A DNA stretch of 64,000 bases, from the NCBI GenBank assembly GCA_910585725.1, contig CAJUFA010000013.1, forward strand, positions 1 through 64,000. The letters are read 5' to 3'. Shown in pieces: positions 59,254 through 64,000 of the stretch. Position numbers and translations under genes: made by a program. The stretch comes from an uncultured Dorea sp. (GTDB lineage: Bacteria > Bacillota > Clostridia > Lachnospirales > Lachnospiraceae). The notes beneath the pieces were generated by a model. It saw only the letters and a list, made by a program, of their open reading frames with translations, ran no database searches and was not told the DNA's origin. Every line of letters starts with the position of its first letter. The stretch's first letter is position 1.

Positions 59254-61683
59254 ATGACCAAGATACCTTATAATCATAAGGCGATCGAGAAGAAATGGCG
59301 CGAGAAATGGGAGAAGGACCCGGTAAACGTTAAGGTAGATGGAGAAGGGAAAGAGCGTCAGAAGTATTACTGTCTGGATATGTTCCCGTATCCGTCAGGG
59401 AATGGTCTTCATGTCGGACATTGGAGAGGATACGTTATTTCTGACGTGTGGAGCAGATATAAGCTGCAGCAGGGATATTATATCATCCATCCTATGGGAT
59501 GGGATGCTTTCGGGCTTCCGGCGGAGAATTATGCCATCAAGATGGGCGTACATCCGGCTATTTCCACGGCGGAGAATGTGAAGAATATCAAGAAGCAGAT
59601 CAACGAGATCGCAGCTCTGTATGATTGGGACAGAGAAGTGAATACTACGGACCCGGATTTCTATAAGTGGACCCAATGGATCTTCGTGAAGATGTTCAGG
59701 GAGGGGCTTGCCTATGAGAAGGAATTCCCTATTAACTGGTGTCCGTCCTGCAAGACCGGTCTTGCAAACGAGGAAGTAGTGAATGGAAGATGCGAGCGCT
59801 GCGGCGCCGAAGTTACGAAAAAGAACCTCCGTCAATGGATGCTGAAGATCACGGCATATGCGGAGCGTCTGCTTAACGATCTTGACAAGCTGGACTGGCC
59901 TGAGAAGGTTAAGAAGATGCAGTCTGACTGGATCGGTAAATCCTACGGCGCAGAAGTGGATTTCCCGGTAGACGGCCGGGAAGAGAAGATCACGGTCTAT
60001 ACCACAAGACCGGATACCCTATACGGCGCGACTTTTATGGTACTGGCGCCGGAGCATGAACTGGCCCAAAGCCTTGCTACGGACGAGACCAGGGAGGCGG
60101 TAGAAAAATATATCTTTGAGGCGTCCATGAAGTCTAACGTAGACCGTATGCAGGATAAGGAAAAGACGGGCGTATTCACAGGAAGCTATGCTATCAATCC
60201 GTTAAACGGTGAGAAGACGCCGATCTGGCTGTCAGATTATGTACTGGCAGACTATGGTACCGGGGCGATCATGTGCGTGCCTGCCCATGACGACAGGGAC
60301 TTTGAATTTGCGACGAAGTTTGGTATTCCCATCGTACAGGTTATCGCGAAAGACGGTCAGGAGATTGAGAATATGACCGAGGCTTATACAGAAGCAAGCG
60401 GAACGATGATCAATTCCGGAGAATGGAACGGAATGGAGTCTGCGGTACTTAAGAAAGAAGCGCCTCATATCATCGAAGAGCGGGGAATCGGACGCGCGAC
60501 CGTAAATTATAAACTGCGGGACTGGGTATTTTCCCGTCAACGTTACTGGGGGGAGCCAATCCCTATCGTACATTGTCCGGAGTGCGGTAACGTACCGGTG
60601 CCGGAGGAGGAGCTTCCGCTTCGCCTGCCGGAGGTAGAATCTTACGAGCCTACGGGAACCGGAGAATCACCCCTTGCGGGAATCGAGGAGTGGGTGAACT
60701 GTAAGTGCCCGGTATGTGGGAAACCCGCGAAGCGGGAGACCAATACCATGCCCCAATGGGCGGGATCATCCTGGTATTTCCTGCGCTATGTGGATAATCA
60801 CAATGATAAGGAGCTGGTTTCCAGAGAGAAAGCGGACGCTTTGCTTCCGGTAGATATGTATATCGGAGGCGTGGAGCATGCGGTGCTTCATCTCCTGTAT
60901 TCCCGTTTCTACACCAAGTTCCTTTGCGATATAGGCGCCGTCGATTTTGACGAGCCGTTCCAGAAGCTTTTTAACCAGGGTATGATTACCGGAAAGAACG
61001 GGATCAAGATGAGCAAGTCTAAGGGAAATGTGGTTTCCCCGGATGATCTGGTGAGAGACTACGGCTGTGATTCCCTGCGTATGTATGAGTTGTTCGTAGG
61101 ACCGCCGGAACTGGACGCCGAGTGGGACGACAGGGGAATCGACGGAGTAAACCGTTTCTTAAAGCGTGTATGGAATCTCGTAATGGAGAACAAGGATGCG
61201 GATGTAAAAGCATCCAAGGCGATGATCAAGGAGCGCCACAGACTGATATGCGATATCACGAAGCGTCTGGAGAGCTTCAGCCTGAATACGGCAATTTCCG
61301 GCTTCATGGAACATAACAACAATCTGATCGAGATCGCCAAGAAAGAGGGCGGCGTGGATAAGGAAACTTTATCTGTCATGGCAGTTCTGCTGTCTCCGTT
61401 TGCTCCGCATATCGCGGAAGAGATCTGGGAACAGTTGGGACATGAGGGAAGTGTGTTCACCGCAGGATGGCCGGTTTACGACGAAGAAATGATGAAGGAC
61501 GACGAGATCGAAGTGCCGGTTCAGATTAACGGAAAGACCAGAGCCGTAATCTCCGTAGCGGCGGATATCTCGAAAGAAGACGCGATTGCTGCAGGAAAAG
61601 CGGCGATTGCGGATAAGCTGACCGGGACCATTGTGAAAGAGATCTACGTTCCGAAGAAAATAATTAATATCGTACAGAAATAA
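59254..61683 (+). CDS. leuS: Leucyl-tRNA synthetase
   Basis: Charges tRNA-Leu with leucine. ATG 59254 follows GAGAGGAG and gives the familiar start MTKIPYNHKAIEKKW; the frame extends to 59224. The 809-residue class I enzyme has the HIGH motif as HVGH in YPSGNGLHVGHWRGY, the CP1 editing domain (TTRPDTLYGATFMVLAPEH), a zinc-like CPECG...CPVCG region and KMSKS in NGIKMSKSKGNVV. A C-terminal domain ends PVQINGKTRAVI...KIINIV, as usual. No T-box is recognised in the leader. Confidence 0.98.
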   Translation: MTKIPYNHKAIEKKWREKWEKDPVNVKVDGEGKERQKYYCLDMFPYPSGNGLHVGHWRGYVISDVWSRYKLQQGYYIIHPMGWDAFGLPAENYAIKMGVHPAISTAENVKNIKKQINEIAALYDWDREVNTTDPDFYKWTQWIFVKMFREGLAYEKEFPINWCPSCKTGLANEEVVNGRCERCGAEVTKKNLRQWMLKITAYAERLLNDLDKLDWPEKVKKMQSDWIGKSYGAEVDFPVDGREEKITVYTTRPDTLYGATFMVLAPEHELAQSLATDETREAVEKYIFEASMKSNVDRMQDKEKTGVFTGSYAINPLNGEKTPIWLSDYVLADYGTGAIMCVPAHDDRDFEFATKFGIPIVQVIAKDGQEIENMTEAYTEASGTMINSGEWNGMESAVLKKEAPHIIEERGIGRATVNYKLRDWVFSRQRYWGEPIPIVHCPECGNVPVPEEELPLRLPEVESYEPTGTGESPLAGIEEWVNCKCPVCGKPAKRETNTMPQWAGSSWYFLRYVDNHNDKELVSREKADALLPVDMYIGGVEHAVLHLLYSRFYTKFLCDIGAVDFDEPFQKLFNQGMITGKNGIKMSKSKGNVVSPDDLVRDYGCDSLRMYELFVGPPELDAEWDDRGIDGVNRFLKRVWNLVMENKDADVKASKAMIKERHRLICDITKRLESFSLNTAISGFMEHNNNLIEIAKKEGGVDKETLSVMAVLLSPFAPHIAEEIWEQLGHEGSVFTAGWPVYDEEMMKDDEIEVPVQINGKTRAVISVAADISKEDAIAAGKAAIADKLTGTIVKEIYVPKKIINIVQK

Positions 61684-61688
61684 AATTA

Positions 61689-61740
61689 TTTCCACCTGTG
61701 CACTGAAAAGAGTTTCCGACTGTACAGGTGGAAATTTTTT
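61689..61740 (+). terminator. Terminator of leuS
   Basis: TTTCCACCTGT pairs with ACAGGTGGAAA across a long loop and ends in TTTTTT. Confidence 0.85.
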
Positions 61741-61752
61741 ATACACAATGAT

Positions 61753-61797
61753 ATAAAGAAATAGAACATAAAGAAATAAAGCATAAAGAAATAAAGC
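61753..61797 (+). repeat. Three 15-bp tandem repeats
   Basis: ATAAAGAAATAGAAC, then two copies of ATAAAGAAATAAAGC, immediately upstream of the dehydratase ribosome site. Confidence 0.9.
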
Positions 61798-61821
61798 ATG
61801 ATTAAAGAAAGGAGAGGAATC

Positions 61822-63567
61822 ATGGAATTAAGGAGTCAGAAGCAGCGTAAGGACGCGCCGGAGTTAGATCCGCTGCGCATAGGAACCGGATGGAAACCGG
61901 AAGATCTCTCAAAGCCGCAGGTAATGATTGAAAGTACTTACGGCGACAGCCATCCGGGAAGCGGACATCTGAATATTCTGGTGGAGGAAGTAAGGAAAGG
62001 AATCGAGGAAGCGGGAGGATACGGCGCCCGCTACTATTGTACGGACATCTGCGACGGAGAGAGCCAGGGAACGGACGGAATTAATTATAGCCTGGCGAGC
62101 CGTGAGATGATCGCTAATATGATTGAAATCCATGCTAACGCGACGCCTTTTGACGCGGGAGTATATCTGGCAAGCTGTGATAAGGGAATGCCGGGCAATC
62201 TGATGGGGCTTGCAAGAGTGGATATACCTTCTGTCGTCGTCCCGGGAGGCACGATGAGCGCGGGACCCGAGATGCTGACGTTAGAGCAGCTTGGGATGTA
62301 CAGCGCCAGGTATCGGCGGGGGGAGATTGACGAGGAGAAGCTGAATTGGGCAAAATGCAACGCCTGCCCCGGCTGCGGCGCCTGTTCCTTTATCGGCACG
62401 GCTTCTACTATGCAGATCATGGCGGAAGCTCTGGGCCTTGCGCTTCCGGGGAGCGCGCTGATGCCCGCCGCAAGCCCGGATCTGCTTGAATTTGCCAGGG
62501 AGGCAGGAAAGCAGGCGGTGAAGCTTGCGGTTATGCAGGGTATGCGTCCAAGTGATATTATCACGACGGACAGCTTTGAGAATGCGATTCTTGTACATGC
62601 CGCCGTCTCGGGGAGTACCAACTGTCTGCTGCATATTCCGGCAATCGCGCATGAATTTGGTATTGATATTACGGGGGATACCTTTGACAGACTGCACAGG
62701 AACGCAAGATATCTTCTGGACGTCCGTCCGGCGGGGCGGTGGCCGGCAGAATGCTTCTATTATGCAGGAGGAGTTCCGGCGATCATGGAGGAGATACGCG
62801 GATATCTCCATCTGGATGTGATGACTGTGACGGGAAAGACCCTTGGAGAGAATCTGGAGAGGCTGAAGGATAATGGTTTCTATGAGAGGTGCAGTCAATG
62901 GCTGGATGAATTCAACAGGCGTTATCAGGTATCTCTGACGAGGGAAGATATTATCCGTCCTTATGACGACGCGATTGGCACAGACGGAAGTATCGCCATA
63001 CTGAGAGGAAATCTGGCGCCGGAAGGAGCGGTCATCAAGCATACGGCATGCCCGAAGGAAATGTTTAAGGCGGTCTTAAGAGCGAGACCGTTTGACAGTG
63101 AGGAGGAATGCCTGGAGGCGGTTCTGAAACATAAGGTACGTAAGGGCGACGCCGTATTTATCCGTTATGAAGGTCCGAAAGGCAGCGGAATGCCGGAGAT
63201 GTTCTATACATCAGAAGCGATCAGCAGCGATAAGGAGCTGGGAAGGAGTATCGCGCTGATTACAGACGGACGATTCTCGGGAGCCTCCACAGGACCGGTA
63301 ATCGGGCACTGCAGCCCGGAAGCGGTTGACGGCGGTCCTATAGCCTTTGTGGAAGAAGATGATCTGATAGAAATAGATGTGGAAGAGAGGAAACTTAATA
63401 TTATTGGTATTGCAGGAGAGCTTAAAACCATGAAGGAAATAGAGGATGTCCTGAAAGAACGCCGTAAGAGTTGGAAACCGAAGGAGCCGAAGTATAAGAA
63501 AGGCGTACTCCGTATGTTCAGCGAACATGCGGCAAGTCCTATGAAGGGCGCATATTTAGAATATTAA
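61822..63567 (+). CDS. Divergent IlvD/Edd family dehydratase
   Basis: A 581-residue Fe-S dehydratase-like protein; ATG 61822 has AAAGGAGAGG upstream. Likely cluster ligands and active-site parts are CTDICDGESQGTDGINYSLASRE, quoted in part as CDGESQGTDGINYSL, SCDKGMPGNLMG with the conserved Cys-Asp-Lys, and CNACPGCGACSFIGTASTM. The last motif differs from dihydroxyacid dehydratase, which has CSGMFTANSM. The C-terminal half has DGRFSGASTGPVIGHCSPEA. No ilv genes are near, so it may act on another sugar acid or hydroxy acid rather than in branched-chain amino acid synthesis. Confidence 0.82.
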   Translation: MELRSQKQRKDAPELDPLRIGTGWKPEDLSKPQVMIESTYGDSHPGSGHLNILVEEVRKGIEEAGGYGARYYCTDICDGESQGTDGINYSLASREMIANMIEIHANATPFDAGVYLASCDKGMPGNLMGLARVDIPSVVVPGGTMSAGPEMLTLEQLGMYSARYRRGEIDEEKLNWAKCNACPGCGACSFIGTASTMQIMAEALGLALPGSALMPAASPDLLEFAREAGKQAVKLAVMQGMRPSDIITTDSFENAILVHAAVSGSTNCLLHIPAIAHEFGIDITGDTFDRLHRNARYLLDVRPAGRWPAECFYYAGGVPAIMEEIRGYLHLDVMTVTGKTLGENLERLKDNGFYERCSQWLDEFNRRYQVSLTREDIIRPYDDAIGTDGSIAILRGNLAPEGAVIKHTACPKEMFKAVLRARPFDSEEECLEAVLKHKVRKGDAVFIRYEGPKGSGMPEMFYTSEAISSDKELGRSIALITDGRFSGASTGPVIGHCSPEAVDGGPIAFVEEDDLIEIDVEERKLNIIGIAGELKTMKEIEDVLKERRKSWKPKEPKYKKGVLRMFSEHAASPMKGAYLEY

Positions 63568-63686
63568 CTGTCGGTATGATTTCATATGGCTGCGAGGTAT
63601 AAATCGTAGTAATAAGTAAAACATTATGATAAAATGATTAGAGTGCAGAAGTAGGCGGGCATTCAAAACTTAGAGGTGAAAGAATA

Positions 63687-64000
63687 GTGGCAAGAGGAAT
63701 TATGGTCTGCGGATTGAATGGAAGCGGGAAGAGTACGCTGGGGAAAGCTCTGGCAGATAGAATGGGTTATTATTTTATAGATAATGAAACTTTATTCTTT
63801 CCAAAGACAGATTTAAATTATATGTTTGCATCTCCGCGTTCCAAGAAAGAGGTGGAAAGGCTTCTATTGGATGAAGTTAGAGAGCATGAAAATTTTGTGT
63901 TTGCGGCCGTAAAGGGAAACTACGGGGAGGAAATTATGCGGCTATATCAATATATAGTATTGATCGACGTCCCAAAGGATATCCGAATGCGGCGGGTGAG
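63687..64000 (+). CDS. P-loop kinase-like protein, cut by window end
   Basis: The first 104 residues of a protein starting at GTG 63687 (AGAGGTG upstream); ATG 63702 is an alternative. Walker A is CGLNGSGKSTLGKALA, and VLIDVPKDIRMRR resembles the LID-side segment of nucleoside monophosphate or shikimate-type kinases. The 3' end lies beyond the window, so substrate and length cannot be given. Confidence 0.7.
   Translation, partial: MARGIMVCGLNGSGKSTLGKALADRMGYYFIDNETLFFPKTDLNYMFASPRSKKEVERLLLDEVREHENFVFAAVKGNYGEEIMRLYQYIVLIDVPKDIRMRRV

Overview
This window looks like a chromosomal segment from an anaerobic, Gram-positive gut clostridium, most likely a member of Lachnospiraceae (inferred from gene content; no rRNA is present to fix the species). 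The pointers are a PPi-type phosphofructokinase, an electron-bifurcating [FeFe] hydrogenase, a rubrerythrin, a secreted protein with clostridial ChW repeats, strong AGGAGG ribosome sites and mostly + strand genes.

Left part (1-12.7 kb): the 3' end of a tRNA-Arg, a miniature cysteine-motif protein, pfp, a large secreted transglutaminase-like/ChW-repeat protein, a pseudokinase-like membrane protein, and a glycerol region. The glycerol region has glpP, glpK, a GlpA-like FAD dehydrogenase with a BFD-type iron-sulfur tail, a second FAD/NAD oxidoreductase and a DUF1667 protein. A 20-bp tandem repeat array separates the two flavoproteins.

Accessory part (12.6-22 kb): an RtcB-PrfH ribosome-repair pair lies behind a leader with a consensus promoter, a 38-codon ORF and terminator-like hairpins. 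It is followed by an Rpn nuclease remnant. The block is bracketed by two copies of a 56-bp sequence. A glycosyltransferase and rubrerythrin come next, then an AT-rich island with a SIR2-TPR protein (candidate anti-phage NADase) between two decayed gene remnants, then a Csp-like subtilase.

Middle part (22-37 kb): a Bce-like two-component system with an FtsX-type ABC transporter, a coiled-coil orphan, a second two-component system, an isolated hisH-hisF pair, an MgtC protein, an NhaC-type antiporter, ung, a dihydrolipoamide-dehydrogenase-like flavoprotein with an internal duplication, a YgjP-type metallopeptidase and a precorrin-2 dehydrogenase-like protein.

Hydrogen region (37.4-46.7 kb): hydC-hydB-hydA encode a trimeric NAD- and ferredoxin-linked hydrogenase. 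Directly downstream, with its own promoter, lies a sensory set: an H-cluster protein with a PAS domain (HydS type), a PP2C/SpoIIE phosphatase, a FIST protein and a soluble chemoreceptor-like protein. This set looks like a redox or H2-sensing relay and is one of the most interesting parts of the window.

Right part (46.7-64 kb): tyrA-aroA on the minus strand, an EF-G paralogue that lacks the catalytic histidine and the NKxD motif, trkA-trkH, an unknown membrane protein, an AEC transporter, a CapA-like protein, a small P-loop protein, leuS, a divergent IlvD/Edd dehydratase and the start of a P-loop kinase cut by the window edge.

All calls come from reading the sequence alone. No database search was run. 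Promoters and terminators are judged by eye.
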